Positions 19,083 to 29,165 of a DNA stretch of 64,000 bases are shown here, piece by piece. This DNA is from Bacillota bacterium (GTDB lineage Bacteria > Bacillota > Clostridia > Peptostreptococcales > Anaerovoracaceae). A program made the position numbers and the translations under genes. The stretch covers positions 62,001 through 126,000 of the forward strand of contig JAUNFA010000001.1 in NCBI GenBank assembly GCA_030525285.1. Reading direction: 5' to 3'. Numbering within the stretch: the first letter of the stretch is position 1; every line of letters begins with the position of its first letter. Below the pieces are notes generated by a model that was not told the DNA's origin, did not search any database, and saw nothing but the letters and a program-made list of their open reading frames with translations.

Positions 19083-19898
19083 CTATTCCACATTATGATT
19101 GTGTATGTGAACGTCAACCTGACTGTACGGAATGTCAATTCCCTTCTCATCAAAGGCAAGCTTCACATTCTCTTCAAGTGCATATTTCACATTCCAGTAA
19201 TCATCATTGCTACACCACACCATCACATCAAGAAGTATGGCACTCTCGCCGTGTTCAGCTACAGCCACCGTAGGCTTAGGCAATTTGTAAATTCGCGAAT
19301 CTCCGTGAATTACGTCCAAAATGACGCTCTTTGCAAAGGTAATGTCCGATTCATATCCAATGCCGAATTTACAATCAACCCTTCGATCATCCTCTCTACT
19401 GTGGTTAATCAGAACAGAAGTGTTTATGATACCGTTAGGCACAGTCACAGTTTTGTTGTCCAAAGTATTGAGTGTCGTAATGAACAAATCGATTTTCTGT
19501 ACCCTTCCACGAATTTCGCCGATGTCAATAAGATCGTTCTGATTAAATGGCTTTGTTACGATTATCATTACACCGCCGGCAATATTGGCCAAACTATCTC
19601 GCAGAGCCAGCGCTACGGCAGCTCCTGCAGCACCAATTACAGCTACAATAGACGACATAGATACCTGCATGATGCTAAGGCACATTGTTCCCAGAATAAT
19701 GAACAGTGCAACTCTCACAGAGTTTAAAATAAATGTGTACAGCACCGGATCCACGCTGCTTTTCTTAAGGCTTCGTCTGAGCAAAGCTATTATTATTCTG
19801 ACCGCAATAAATCCCAGAACTATGACTATTACCAGTTCAATGAGAATATTGCCGAATTGCGGCAGTCCATCAAAATCAATAAAAAGCAGATTTTTCAT
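19083..19898 (-). CDS. Small-conductance mechanosensitive channel, MscS family
   Basis: Membrane channel that opens under tension during hypo-osmotic shock. 271 residues. Three N-terminal membrane segments (about 15-38, 58-80, 85-110); the third contains the Gly/Ala-packed pore helix AVIGAAGAAVALALRDSLANIAGGV, typical of MscS TM3. The cytoplasmic beta domain follows (DIGEIRGRVQKIDLFITTLNTLDNKTVTVPNG), then the mixed alpha/beta vestibule. It lies nine bases downstream of typA. Confidence 0.92.
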   Translation of the reverse strand: MKNLLFIDFDGLPQFGNILIELVIVIVLGFIAVRIIIALLRRSLKKSSVDPVLYTFILNSVRVALFIILGTMCLSIMQVSMSSIVAVIGAAGAAVALALRDSLANIAGGVMIIVTKPFNQNDLIDIGEIRGRVQKIDLFITTLNTLDNKTVTVPNGIINTSVLINHSREDDRRVDCKFGIGYESDITFAKSVILDVIHGDSRIYKLPKPTVAVAEHGESAILLDVMVWCSNDDYWNVKYALEENVKLAFDEKGIDIPYSQVDVHIHNHNVE

Positions 19899-19906
19899 AA
19901 CTTCAC

Positions 19907-21787
19907 CTATTTAATGTTTCTGCCGCTTCTTCTCCTTTCGAGTTCAGCAAGCAGCTTCTTCCTTAATCTGATATCATCCGGAACTACTTCTACCAGCTCA
20001 TCATCATCAATGAATTCGAGAGCTTCTTCAAGGGTGAACACTCTTGCCGGAGCAAGCTTGATATTGTCATCGCTTCCTGCAGCACGCATGTTTGTCTGTT
20101 TCTTGGCCTTGCATGGATTGACAACCATATCATCGCTTCTTGCATTCATGCCCACAATCATGCCTTCATAAACCTTGACACCCGGTTCAACAAACATCTG
20201 CACACGTTCACTGATGTTAAAGATTGCGTATGGTGTAGTTACGCCCTCTTCCTGAGCAATTGCAACACCATTTACTCTCTGTGGAATTTCTCCGAAGTAT
20301 TCACCGAACTTGGCGAAACGTCTTACCATAGTTCCTTCACCGTGAGTATCATTGATAAATTCACTTCTGTATCCCAGAAGACCTCTCGTAGGCGCCATGT
20401 ACATAAGACGCGTATATCCGTTCTCGCTCTGCATCTCCTGCATTATGCCCTTTCTCAGGTTAAGCTTGCTTATTACAGTTCCCGTATATTCATCAGGAAC
20501 ACTTATTACAACTTCCTCAACAGGTTCAAGGACTTCGTTGTGTTCTCCTCTTCTCATGATTACTTCAGGTTTTGAAACTGCAAGTTCATAGCCTTCTCTT
20601 CTCATGTTTTCAATAAGAATCGAAAGATGCAGTTCTCCACGACCGGAAACCTTGAAGCTGTCAGTTGATTCTGTTTCTTCAACCCTCAGCCCTACGTTTA
20701 CTTCCAGTTCTTTCATAAGTCTTTCTCTTATGTGTCTTGAAGTTACATATTTGCCCACCTTACCTGCGAAAGGTGACTTGTTTACCATGAAATTCATACT
20801 CAGAGTAGGTTCTTCAATGTGAATCATTTCGAGAGGATCCGGGTTCTGAGGGTCACAGATTGTCTCACCTATGGAAATATCCGAAATTCCCGAAATTACT
20901 ACAATGTCTCCCGCTTCAGCTTGCTCTACCGGCATTCTCTTGAGTCCTCTGTAAACGAAAACCTGATTGATTTTCTTGTTTTCGATTTTGCCGTCACCTC
21001 TTGCTACCACTATGGTTGACCCTGTTTTTACAATTCCCTTTGTGACTCTGCCGATTCCAAGTCTACCGATATAATCATCATATCCCAGCGCACTTATCTG
21101 AAGCTGAAGAGGTTCGTCATTCTTGTCTGGATATGCATCCACATGATTTATTATCGTCTCGAAGAGCGGTGTAATGTCAAGTCCAGCCATTCCCTTTGCA
21201 CTCTTCTTTATTTTCTCTTCGCCTTCTCCTACCTGAATCGCATTTACATCTTCCGGATTATAAACAACAATTCCCTGACGTGCGATGCCATAAAGGGTCG
21301 GGAACTCGAGCTGAGTGTCATTGGCATTAAGATCCATGAACAGTTCAAGAACCTCATCTTCTACTTCTGCAATACGCGCATCGTTTTTGTCGATTTTGTT
21401 AATGAGCAGAATCGGATTAAGTCCTTGCTCAAGGGATTTCTGTAATACGAATCTCGTCTGAGGCATCGGTCCCTCACTTGAGTCGACAAGAAGAATTACA
21501 GTATCTACTGTCTTGATTATTCTTTCAACCTCCGATGAAAAATCCGCATGTCCCGGAGTATCCACAATATTTATTTTGGTATCACCATACATTACCGAAC
21601 AGTTCTTGGAATATATGGTTATTCCCCTTTCTCTTTCTATGTCATCGCTATCCATTACACAGTCGACTACAGTTTCGTTGTCTCTGAATACACCGCTCTG
21701 ATTAAGAAATGCATCTACAAGTGTTGATTTGCCCGCGTCTACGTGAGCAATTACAGCAATATTGATAATTTTCTGCTTATCTGCCAT
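19907..21787 (-). CDS. typA: Ribosome-associated GTPase TypA/BipA
   Basis: Translational GTPase of the EF-G superfamily that assists ribosome assembly under stress. 626 residues. G motifs: AHVDAGKSTLVDAF, DTPGHADF, NKIDK; domains II, III and V follow, and the C-terminal domain starts around residue 490 (YTRLMYMAPTRGLLGYRSEF). The frame is open to 21823, but the promoter -10 element lies at 21827-21832, so a start there would have no leader; ATG 21787 with GAAGGA six bases upstream is chosen. mscS follows nine bases downstream. Confidence 0.96.
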   Translation of the reverse strand: MADKQKIINIAVIAHVDAGKSTLVDAFLNQSGVFRDNETVVDCVMDSDDIERERGITIYSKNCSVMYGDTKINIVDTPGHADFSSEVERIIKTVDTVILLVDSSEGPMPQTRFVLQKSLEQGLNPILLINKIDKNDARIAEVEDEVLELFMDLNANDTQLEFPTLYGIARQGIVVYNPEDVNAIQVGEGEEKIKKSAKGMAGLDITPLFETIINHVDAYPDKNDEPLQLQISALGYDDYIGRLGIGRVTKGIVKTGSTIVVARGDGKIENKKINQVFVYRGLKRMPVEQAEAGDIVVISGISDISIGETICDPQNPDPLEMIHIEEPTLSMNFMVNKSPFAGKVGKYVTSRHIRERLMKELEVNVGLRVEETESTDSFKVSGRGELHLSILIENMRREGYELAVSKPEVIMRRGEHNEVLEPVEEVVISVPDEYTGTVISKLNLRKGIMQEMQSENGYTRLMYMAPTRGLLGYRSEFINDTHGEGTMVRRFAKFGEYFGEIPQRVNGVAIAQEEGVTTPYAIFNISERVQMFVEPGVKVYEGMIVGMNARSDDMVVNPCKAKKQTNMRAAGSDDNIKLAPARVFTLEEALEFIDDDELVEVVPDDIRLRKKLLAELERRRSGRNIK

Positions 21788-21826
21788 TAAATATCCTTCT
21801 TTCATATTATCTTTGAGTAACATCTA

Positions 21827-21855
21827 ATTATATATTACAAGAGATTCTGTTTCAA
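21827..21855 (-). promoter_or_regulatory. SigA-type promoter for typA
   Basis: On the minus strand TTGAAA (21850-21855) is separated by exactly 17 bases from a perfect TATAAT (21827-21832). The -35 differs from consensus at one base. Transcription would begin near 21820, giving a leader of about 33 bases. Confidence 0.8.
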
Positions 21856-21916
21856 GGTGGTTTACATTCACATTGTGTGTTATATTTATTGCGGACTAAT
21901 TCCGGAGGAAGAAAAA

Positions 21917-23068
21917 ATGCAGACAATCAATCAGCTTTTGTGCCAGGTTCTTGAGAGTCGACAGCTTAACAGAATCGTATTCGCAGGCAAAAGACGCAAA
22001 TCAATAGAATACAAACGCATGACAATGCGTCCGGTCACCATAAAGGGTGAGCTTATGTATCAGGCAGAATATCAGTATGATAAAAAGGTCACCCACAAGA
22101 ACATTTCAAGTTTTGAAGCTGTAGATTTCGCCCTTGCTGCAATCGCTGATGATTTCAAGCAGATTAATATACTTACAGAGACAGAAGATATTCAGATTCT
22201 GGCTGCAAAACCATCAAAGCCGCGGATTACCCGAACAGTTCTTGATAAAAAAAGAGTGGCGGCATCTCTGGATCATGACAGGAAGAAGCACTACATTATT
22301 GAGGATGGCAAACCCTGCGACTTCCTGATCAAACTTGGTGTTATGGACAAAGATGGTCATGTATTTGACAAACACTATTCCAAGTTCAGACAGATTAACA
22401 GGTTTCTTGAAATTGTAGACAATGCTTTAGACAGTCTGCCCAAGGACAGAACTTTGAGAATCATAGACTTCGGCTGCGGCAAAAGCTATTTGACCTTTGC
22501 CCTATACTACTATCTGTGCATTCTCCATGACAGAGATGTAAAGATTGTCGGGCTGGATCTCAAAGAGGATGTTATTGCCTTTTGTAACAAGACGGCAAAA
22601 GAGCTCAATTATTCAGGACTTGAATTCCTCACCGGAGATATCGCCGATTATCAGAGTGACGGTGCCGATATGGTGGTTACACTTCACGCATGCGATACTG
22701 CCACAGACTATGCGCTCATTAATGCCGTTCAGTGGAATTCCCGGGTTATACTCAGCGTTCCATGCTGTCAGCATCAGCTTTTCTCGCAGATTGACAACAA
22801 GGCAAGCCAACCTATGCTAAAGCATGGAATCATAAAAGATAAATTCACCGAGCTTCTTACTGACGGTCTTCGCGGACTCAAGCTCGAAGCTAACGGATAC
22901 GATGTTGACATGATTGAATTCACATCGCTGGAACACACTTCAAAGAACATCATGATTCGAGCCGTATTAAATCCAGAATCCACAAAGGAAACCCGTGACA
23001 TGGCAGATGCCCAGTACGAAATACTTCGTGACATGTACCATGTATCGCCTGAAATTGACAAGCTTTAA
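21917..23068 (+). CDS. Class I SAM-dependent methyltransferase, METTL25/GSTCD-like
   Basis: 383 residues from the ATG preceded by CCGGAGGAAG; an in-frame start 20 codons earlier has no ribosome binding site. The C-terminal half is a Rossmann methyltransferase: motif I IIDFGCGKSYLTFALYYYL (about residue 185), acidic KIVGLDLKED, then VVTLHACDTATDYAL and a SVPCCQHQLF motif. The CCxH element and the DFGCGKSYL motif match the methyltransferase domain shared with eukaryotic GSTCD/METTL25-type proteins. The N-terminal 150 residues are a separate domain. Substrate unknown; RNA is a reasonable guess only. Monocistronic, divergent from typA. Confidence 0.85.
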   Translation: MQTINQLLCQVLESRQLNRIVFAGKRRKSIEYKRMTMRPVTIKGELMYQAEYQYDKKVTHKNISSFEAVDFALAAIADDFKQINILTETEDIQILAAKPSKPRITRTVLDKKRVAASLDHDRKKHYIIEDGKPCDFLIKLGVMDKDGHVFDKHYSKFRQINRFLEIVDNALDSLPKDRTLRIIDFGCGKSYLTFALYYYLCILHDRDVKIVGLDLKEDVIAFCNKTAKELNYSGLEFLTGDIADYQSDGADMVVTLHACDTATDYALINAVQWNSRVILSVPCCQHQLFSQIDNKASQPMLKHGIIKDKFTELLTDGLRGLKLEANGYDVDMIEFTSLEHTSKNIMIRAVLNPESTKETRDMADAQYEILRDMYHVSPEIDKL

Positions 23069-23145
23069 AATTACGGCATCTCTACCGCTATAGGCTTGAA
23101 ATTCAGGCTTCAAATTTTAATCATATCATCAAGAGGTACAATAAG

Positions 23146-23844
23146 TTGAATTTCAAAACAGGTTTAAAGCATGGAATACCAATTGCTTTAGGTTATTTCA
23201 GTGTTTCCACAGCATTCGGCCTCATCGCGGTAAACGGAGGCTGTACAGCTATAGAAGCACTTTTCATAAGTATGTTTAACGTTACATCTGCAGGTCAGTT
23301 CGCAGGTGTTACCGTTATGGCTTCAGCAGGCAGTTACATTGAAATGGCAATGACACAGTTCCTTATCAATGCACGCTATGCCCTTATGGCCATTTCTCTT
23401 TCTCAGAAGGTTGATAAAAAATTTACCACCCTGCCTCGCATTCTTCTCAGCACATTCATCACCGATGAAATCTATGCGGTGGCAATGGGCAGAGTTGAAG
23501 ACATATCCGCAAAATATTACGCAGGACTTTCATGCCTCCCTTATTTCGGCTGGGCGGCAGGAACCTTCTTTGGAGCAGTTATGGGCAGTCTCATGCCACA
23601 AATACTTACAACGTCCCTCAGTATCGGACTTTATGGCATGTTCATTGCCATAGTCGTTCCCGTTGTAAAAACCAGCCGAAAGACACTTGTAATTGTCGGA
23701 GTTTCTCTGGCAGTAAGCTGCCTGATTTACTTCACTCCTGCATTCAGCAAAATTTCGGCCGGCTTCGCAATCATAATAAGTGCAGTAATCGCATCTGCTG
23801 CAGGTGCGATTTTGTTCCCTGTTGAAGATAAGGAGGTATCGTAA
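23146..23844 (+). CDS. azlC: AzlC family branched-chain amino acid exporter, large subunit
   Basis: Membrane protein of 232 residues with about six to eight hydrophobic segments; the start GIPIALGYFSVSTAFGLIAV and the NVTSAGQFAGVTVMA stretch are typical of AzlC. With AzlD it forms a two-component exporter of branched-chain amino acids and analogues. The start codon is TTG, preceded by AGAGG; this gives MNFKTGLKHGIPIALGY, the family N-terminus. The stop overlaps azlD by one base (TAATGA). Confidence 0.92.
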   Translation: MNFKTGLKHGIPIALGYFSVSTAFGLIAVNGGCTAIEALFISMFNVTSAGQFAGVTVMASAGSYIEMAMTQFLINARYALMAISLSQKVDKKFTTLPRILLSTFITDEIYAVAMGRVEDISAKYYAGLSCLPYFGWAAGTFFGAVMGSLMPQILTTSLSIGLYGMFIAIVVPVVKTSRKTLVIVGVSLAVSCLIYFTPAFSKISAGFAIIISAVIASAAGAILFPVEDKEVS

Positions 23845-24161
23845 TGAATTATTCATATTTCCTGCCCTACCTTATCGTAATGGCCGCATCGACTTTCGCG
23901 GTACGTGTCATCCCCTTCGTTTTAATGCGAAAAAAAATAGAGAACAGATTCATTAAATCCTTTCTCTATTACGTACCTTATACAGTTCTCGCCGCAATGA
24001 CATTCCCTGCAATGCTCTTCGCTACAAACCATGTGCTTACAGCATTGGCAGGTCTTGTTACAGGCATAATAATCGCATACAAAGGTCATGGCCTTCTGAC
24101 CGTTGCTGTAGGAACATGTTCTGCAGTTCTTGTTACAGAGCTTCTGTTCCTTGTTATCTAA
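23844..24161 (+). CDS. azlD: AzlD family branched-chain amino acid exporter, small subunit
   Basis: 105 residues with four hydrophobic segments and the family pattern [17 protein letters not shown] near the N-terminus followed by [16 protein letters not shown]. It is coupled to azlC through a TAATG overlap, with AAGGAGG eight bases upstream of its ATG inside azlC. Its end overlaps the convergent ung gene by four bases. Confidence 0.92.
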   Translation: MNYSYFLPYLIVMAASTFAVRVIPFVLMRKKIENRFIKSFLYYVPYTVLAAMTFPAMLFATNHVLTALAGLVTGIIIAYKGHGLLTVAVGTCSAVLVTELLFLVI

Positions 24162-24835
24162 TCGGTAATAGTCCAGTCTATAGGCTCCTGACCTACAATT
24201 TCAAGGAAACCGTTGGCTCTGGAGAAATATCTTCCCCCGAAGAAACCTCTGTAAGCTGACAGCGGACTTGGATGCACACTCTTAATGATACAATGTCTGC
24301 GCTCGTTTATGAGCGCTTCTTTTTTTTGCGCATAGGCACCCCAAAGAATAAATACCATAGGTTTTTCTCTTTCATTAAGGAGCTCTATCACTTTATCCGT
24401 TAGAATCTCCCACCCTTTTCCAGCGTGAGAACCCGCATTACCGTCTCTGACCGTCAGCACTGCATTGAGAAGAAGCACACCATGCTTTGCCCATTCTTCA
24501 AGACATCCGTGAGATGGAATCGCAATTCCCAAATCATCATTAAGTTCCTTATATATGTTCACAAGAGATGGCGGAATTCGAACCCCCTTAGGTACGCTGA
24601 AACTCAGTCCGTGAGCCTGTCCTTTCTGGTGATATGGATCCTGGCCCAGAATAACCGCTTTAACATCATTGTAATCCGTATATCTGAATGCGTTAAAAAT
24701 ATCGTACATGTCCGGATATACAGTCTGACTACCATATTCTTTCTTGAGGAATTCCCTCAGATTCAAATAGTATTCCTTCTCAAATTCTCCTGCCAGCATA
24801 CTATCCCAGCTATTGCCTATGTTTATCATGTCCAT
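24158..24835 (-). CDS. ung: Uracil-DNA glycosylase, family 1
   Basis: Removes uracil from DNA in base excision repair. 225 residues. Motif [19 protein letters not shown] carries the water-activating Asp, and motif [14 protein letters not shown] contains the catalytic His and the minor-groove intercalation loop. Both are full matches to family 1. It stands alone, convergent with azlD. Confidence 0.97.
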   Translation of the reverse strand: MDMINIGNSWDSMLAGEFEKEYYLNLREFLKKEYGSQTVYPDMYDIFNAFRYTDYNDVKAVILGQDPYHQKGQAHGLSFSVPKGVRIPPSLVNIYKELNDDLGIAIPSHGCLEEWAKHGVLLLNAVLTVRDGNAGSHAGKGWEILTDKVIELLNEREKPMVFILWGAYAQKKEALINERRHCIIKSVHPSPLSAYRGFFGGRYFSRANGFLEIVGQEPIDWTITD

Positions 24836-24940
24836 CCTCGCTTCATCAATAGGAAACTTCTCATACTTTCTTTAACTGTTTACTCAAAATTTCAAGTCAA
24901 TTTAATTATATCATCCGTACATCTGTGATACAATTATCCC

Positions 24941-25975
24941 ATGAAAAAGCATGCGATAATACCAATATTCATTCCACACAAAGGCTGTCCCAATGACTGC
25001 GTCTTCTGCAATCAGAAGGTTATTACAGCAAGGACCGCCAATGTTACCGAGAATGATGTGAGACGTACAATTGAACAATACTTATCAACCCTGGACTTGA
25101 GAAATCTGGAAACTATCGAGCTGGCATTTTATGGCGGCAGCTTCACAGGCATACCAATTGAAGAACAGTCAGCCTTTCTTGCCATAGCAAAGGAGTACAA
25201 AGACCTAAGCATAATACAGAAAATTCACATGTCAACAAGACCTGATTACATTGATGAAGCAATCCTTGAGAACCTTCTCAGATATGATGCTGACGTTATT
25301 GAACTTGGTGTTCAATCCTTCCACCCTCAGGTACTCAAGGCATCAAACAGGGGGCATACTCAGGAGGATATATACAGAGCGTGTAACCTTATTAAAGACT
25401 TCGGATTTGAACTTGGCATTCAGCTTATGATAGGTCTTCCAGAAGACACTCCGGAACGCTGTGTATATTCAGCTATGGAAACGGTCAAAATCGCCCCATC
25501 AATCGCCAGATTATATCCGACTATTGTAATTAATGACACTGAGCTTGAAAGGATGTACAGATGTGGAGAATATACACCTCTGACCACAGATGAAGCTGTA
25601 TCCATTACTAAAGAAATGTACCGGATTATAGATAACGCAGGAATAAACATTATCCGTGTCGGTCTCAAAAGTACGGATCTTGTAAATGAAAACGGCATGA
25701 TACAGGGGCACACTTATCACCCTGCCTTTCGTCAGCTGGTCCAGGGCGAAATCGCGAAAGAGGATTTGGAGAATTCCCTTTCTCAGCTTGCCAAAGCCGG
25801 CAGACTTCCTGCAGACGGCAAAATAATCTTTGCATGTTCACCTCTTTCCTTCAGCAACATGGTTGGCAATAAAGCCGTTAACAAAAAGTATTTTGCGAAT
25901 AAATATCCATCTCTCAAAATACGCTTTACAACCGATAGTTCTATTGCTGAGGGACGGTATAATGTGTTAGTATAA
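24941..25975 (+). CDS. Radical SAM protein, Elp3-like (COG1243) without HAT domain
   Basis: Predicted 4Fe-4S radical SAM enzyme of 344 residues. The cluster cysteines are C16, C20 and C23 (KGCPNDCVFCNQK, CX3CX2C). LAFYGGSFTGIP and IELGVQSFHPQVLKASNRGHT match the core of Elp3-like proteins. The acetyltransferase domain of genuine Elp3 is missing: the protein ends about 60 residues after the barrel. This bacterial subfamily is conserved in Firmicutes, and a tRNA-modifying role is only suspected. No ribosome binding site precedes the ATG, and a -10-like TACAAT ends seven bases before it, so the mRNA may be leaderless. The ACT and UPF0210 genes follow closely. Confidence 0.85.
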   Translation: MKKHAIIPIFIPHKGCPNDCVFCNQKVITARTANVTENDVRRTIEQYLSTLDLRNLETIELAFYGGSFTGIPIEEQSAFLAIAKEYKDLSIIQKIHMSTRPDYIDEAILENLLRYDADVIELGVQSFHPQVLKASNRGHTQEDIYRACNLIKDFGFELGIQLMIGLPEDTPERCVYSAMETVKIAPSIARLYPTIVINDTELERMYRCGEYTPLTTDEAVSITKEMYRIIDNAGINIIRVGLKSTDLVNENGMIQGHTYHPAFRQLVQGEIAKEDLENSLSQLAKAGRLPADGKIIFACSPLSFSNMVGNKAVNKKYFANKYPSLKIRFTTDSSIAEGRYNVLV

Positions 25976-26002
25976 TTGATAAAAAGACTAGGAGTTGTAA
26001 TT

Positions 26003-26266
26003 ATGAGAGCAGTAATAACAGTTGTAGGCAAGGACGACATCGGTATTCTTGCCAATGTATGCGCAGCTTGTGCAGAAAATAATGTAAGTGTAGATGAAGT
26101 AACACAGTCCATTCTGGATGAGTATTTCTGTCTTATCATGCTGGTGGGAATTGACAAAATGGAAGTCTCCATTGACGACCTGAAAGTTGCAATTTCAGCC
26201 AAGGTTCCGGATATGACAGTTCATGTAATGCACGAAGATATTTTTAACTCCATGCACAGGATATAA
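26003..26266 (+). CDS. ACT domain protein (UPF0237 family)
   Basis: 87 residues, a single ACT domain: MRAVITVVGKDDIGILANVC is the beta-alpha start, with the ligand loop KDDIGI. These stand-alone ACT proteins resemble the glycine-cleavage regulator GcvR domain and probably bind an amino acid. ATG 26003 follows TAGGAG; the frame stays open 27 bases upstream but without a site. It is paired with the UPF0210 gene 19 bases downstream, an association found across Firmicutes and methanogens, implying joint function. Confidence 0.92.
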   Translation: MRAVITVVGKDDIGILANVCAACAENNVSVDEVTQSILDEYFCLIMLVGIDKMEVSIDDLKVAISAKVPDMTVHVMHEDIFNSMHRI

Positions 26267-26285
26267 TTGATGGAGGTTAGACAAT

Positions 26286-27644
26286 ATGATTAATACTCGT
26301 GACATTCTCGAAACAATTACTATGATTCAGGATGAAGATCTGGATATTCGTACTATTACCATGGGAATTTCCCTCCTTGATTGTGCTGATTCAGACATTG
26401 ATAAATCCTGTGAGAAAGTATATAACAAAATATATTCCAAGGCCAAAGACCTTGTTAAAACCGGAGAAACAATCGAAAAGAAATACGGCATTCCGATTGT
26501 TAACAAGAGAGTATCCGTTACTCCGATATCAATGCTCGTTGCTGTATCCGGGGGCGATCCGGTAAAGTATGCACATACATTGGATAGGGTTGCCAAGGAT
26601 ATTGGAATCAACTTCATCGGCGGCTTTTCAGCCCTGGTTCAGAAGGGTTTTTCTGCAGGCGACAGAGAGCTTATTGATTCCATCCCAAGAGCCCTCGCCG
26701 AAACAGAGCTGGTATGCTCCTCGGTAAATGTGGGTTCGACAAAGGCCGGTATCAATATGGATGCTGTGAAGTTAATGGGCGAAAAAGTAAAGGAAGCTGC
26801 AGAACTTACTAAGGACAATCAATGCATGGGTCCTGCTAAGCTTGTAGTCTTCTGCAATGCTCCCGAAGATAACCCATTCATGGCGGGAGCATTTCACGGT
26901 GTTGGTGAACCTGACTGCGTCCTCAATGTAGGTGTATCCGGCCCCGGCGTAGTAAGAGCTGCTCTTGCTAAAATGCCTAAGGATGCTCCCCTCAACGAGG
27001 TTTCCGATTTAATCAAAAAGACAGCATTCAAAATCACAAGAATGGGACAGCTTGTGGGCACCGAAGCTTCAGCAATGCTCGGAATTCCTTTTGGCATAAT
27101 TGACCTTTCACTGGCACCTACTCCTGCAGTCGGTGACTCAGTAGCGTATATACTTGAAGAAATCGGACTGGAGCAGTGCGGTACACACGGTACAACTGCT
27201 GCTCTGGCCATGCTTAATGATGCAGTCAAAAAAGGTGGCGTAATGGCCTCATCCACAGTAGGTGGTCTTTCAGGTGCATTCATTCCTGTATCCGAAGATG
27301 CCGGCATGATTAATGCCGCTGCCGCAGGCACTTTATCTCTCGAAAAGCTTGAAGCCATGACAGCTGTATGCTCTGTCGGTCTTGACATGATTGTAATCCC
27401 CGGCGAAACTCCAGCTGAAACAATCTCCGCAATAATAGCGGATGAAGCTGCTATAGGCATGGTTAACTCCAAGACAACTGCAGTCAGAGTAATACCTGCG
27501 ATTGGACATAAGGAAGGCGAAATGCTCGACTTCGGCGGACTGTTAGGTCAAGGACCTATAATGAAGGTTAATAGTAAATCATCTGATATAATAATTCACA
27601 GAGGCGGCAGAATCCCTGCACCAATGCAAAGTCTCAAGAATTAA
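26286..27644 (+). CDS. PFL family protein, UPF0210 (DUF711)
   Basis: Conserved cytosolic protein of 452 residues with unknown activity; the family is structurally related to pyruvate-formate-lyase-like barrels. Typical segments: [21 protein letters not shown] at the N-terminus, [13 protein letters not shown], and the Gly/Ala-rich [27 protein letters not shown] precedes the ATG. Always found beside an ACT-domain partner, as here. Confidence 0.93.
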   Translation: MINTRDILETITMIQDEDLDIRTITMGISLLDCADSDIDKSCEKVYNKIYSKAKDLVKTGETIEKKYGIPIVNKRVSVTPISMLVAVSGGDPVKYAHTLDRVAKDIGINFIGGFSALVQKGFSAGDRELIDSIPRALAETELVCSSVNVGSTKAGINMDAVKLMGEKVKEAAELTKDNQCMGPAKLVVFCNAPEDNPFMAGAFHGVGEPDCVLNVGVSGPGVVRAALAKMPKDAPLNEVSDLIKKTAFKITRMGQLVGTEASAMLGIPFGIIDLSLAPTPAVGDSVAYILEEIGLEQCGTHGTTAALAMLNDAVKKGGVMASSTVGGLSGAFIPVSEDAGMINAAAAGTLSLEKLEAMTAVCSVGLDMIVIPGETPAETISAIIADEAAIGMVNSKTTAVRVIPAIGHKEGEMLDFGGLLGQGPIMKVNSKSSDIIIHRGGRIPAPMQSLKN

Positions 27645-27665
27645 CAAATTGAGGTGGAATTAATC

Positions 27666-29042
27666 ATGGATACAAAACTTGGATTTGAACTCAAAAATGA
27701 ACAAATTCAAAAGCTTGTAATGACTCCTGAACTTATTCAGTCAATACAGATACTGCAATTCAATTCTCAGGAGCTGGAGGCATATGCGGCCGACCAGCTT
27801 CTTTCCAATCCTTGTTTAGAGAAGGCAGAAAACCCTGCAGATGCAAAGAATGAGGAGATTAACTGGAAAGAAATCATCCGCAACAGCCATCATGATACCC
27901 ATGAATTTGCAGGCTCCTCACACAAGAACGATTCTGATGAGGATTATTCCTATGAAAAATTCACAGCCTCAGAACTCAGACTTGCAGACTATCTCACAAG
28001 TCAACTTAATATCGCCACAAACGACAAACACCTTATTAATGCAGGTGAATATATAATAGATTCCATAGACGATAACGGCTACCTGACACTTCCTCTTGAA
28101 GAAATCGCCGCCGAATCAGGCGAATGTCTCGAGACTTGTGAAGATTCGCTGCATTTAATCCAGTGTTTTGATCCAACAGGAGTCGGCGCTCGCGATATTA
28201 AGGAGTGCCTTATCATTCAGCTGGCACAGTTGGGAATTTTAACCGAAGATTTTAATACACTCATATCGGAGCATTTTGAAAATCTCGGCATGGGAAGGAT
28301 TACAGCCGTTGCCAAGGCCATGAATCTTGAAAAATCTGAGATTCAGACAATGACTGACATTATCAGAACCCTTGAACCTAAACCCGGGCGGAAGTACATT
28401 CCTTCATCGGATACATGCTATGTAACACCCGACGTTTCAGTAGAAAAAACAGAGAACGGATATATAGTCACTTCCAACGATGCCACCACTCCCCAGCTTA
28501 CAATCAGTTCATATTACAATGATCTGCTGAGCAAGGCTGACAACGACAAGGAACTTGCAGAATATCTTTCCGACAGAATTGCATCTGCAACCTGGCTGAT
28601 AAACAGCATTAATCAGAGAAAAACGACAATCACAAATATTGTAAAGGAGATTGTGGAATACCAGCGCGACTTTTTTGACAAGGGCAGCAAATACATGAAG
28701 CCTCTTACCCTGCGCACCATAGCAGATAATCTTGACATACATCAATCAACAGTATCCCGAGCCGTCAACGGTAAATATATGCAGACTCCTCGCGGAGTCT
28801 TTGAAATCAGACACTTCTTTACATCCGGAGTCCAGAGTACATCAGACGGCAACATGTCCTCAAGCAGCGTTAAGGAGCATATCAAGGAGCTGGTTGACGC
28901 CGAAGACAAAGCAAAACCTCTCAGCGACCAGGCAATCGTCTCTCTCCTGAATGATAAAGGCATCAGCATATCCAGAAGAACCGTTGCCAAATACAGGGAT
29001 GAACTGGGTATTCTCTCCTCATCAAAACGAAAAAAATACTAA
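27666..29042 (+). CDS. rpoN: RNA polymerase sigma-54 factor
   Basis: Sigma factor that recognises -24/-12 promoters and needs an enhancer-binding ATPase. 458 residues. Region I is seen at the N-terminus (LGFELKNEQIQKLVMTPELIQSIQILQ), followed by an acidic region II, a core-binding domain (about 90-290), the HTH (TLRTIADNLDIHQSTVSRAVNGKYMQT) and the RpoN box ISRRTVAKYRDELGI at the C-terminus. ATG 27666 lies after GAGGTGG; an upstream GTG/TTG-type start adds only four residues. No enhancer-binding protein gene is in the window. Confidence 0.96.
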   Translation: MDTKLGFELKNEQIQKLVMTPELIQSIQILQFNSQELEAYAADQLLSNPCLEKAENPADAKNEEINWKEIIRNSHHDTHEFAGSSHKNDSDEDYSYEKFTASELRLADYLTSQLNIATNDKHLINAGEYIIDSIDDNGYLTLPLEEIAAESGECLETCEDSLHLIQCFDPTGVGARDIKECLIIQLAQLGILTEDFNTLISEHFENLGMGRITAVAKAMNLEKSEIQTMTDIIRTLEPKPGRKYIPSSDTCYVTPDVSVEKTENGYIVTSNDATTPQLTISSYYNDLLSKADNDKELAEYLSDRIASATWLINSINQRKTTITNIVKEIVEYQRDFFDKGSKYMKPLTLRTIADNLDIHQSTVSRAVNGKYMQTPRGVFEIRHFFTSGVQSTSDGNMSSSSVKEHIKELVDAEDKAKPLSDQAIVSLLNDKGISISRRTVAKYRDELGILSSSKRKKY

Positions 29043-29049
29043 TCCGATA

Positions 29050-29087
29050 TAGCATATTATCACTGCTCACGGTAATGGCCGGCGCTT
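29050..29087 (+). pseudogene. Short remnant resembling the 5' end of an MFS transporter gene
   Basis: The stretch ending CTCACGGTAATGGCCGGCGC matches bases 34014-34039 inside the MFS gene at 33960 with two differences in 26 bases. In frame it reads ILSLLTVMAGA, against ILSLSLLTVMAGA in that gene (two codons lost). It lies directly after rpoN and soon runs into a stop. Likely a decayed paralogue or recombination scar; coincidence is possible for so short a match. Confidence 0.4.
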
Positions 29088-29165
29088 TTTATCGCAGCAA
29101 CCAATCTCTTTTTTGGGCACCATTGTATTTCTAATTCGAAGTGTATTGTCAAGTTCAAATTATTT

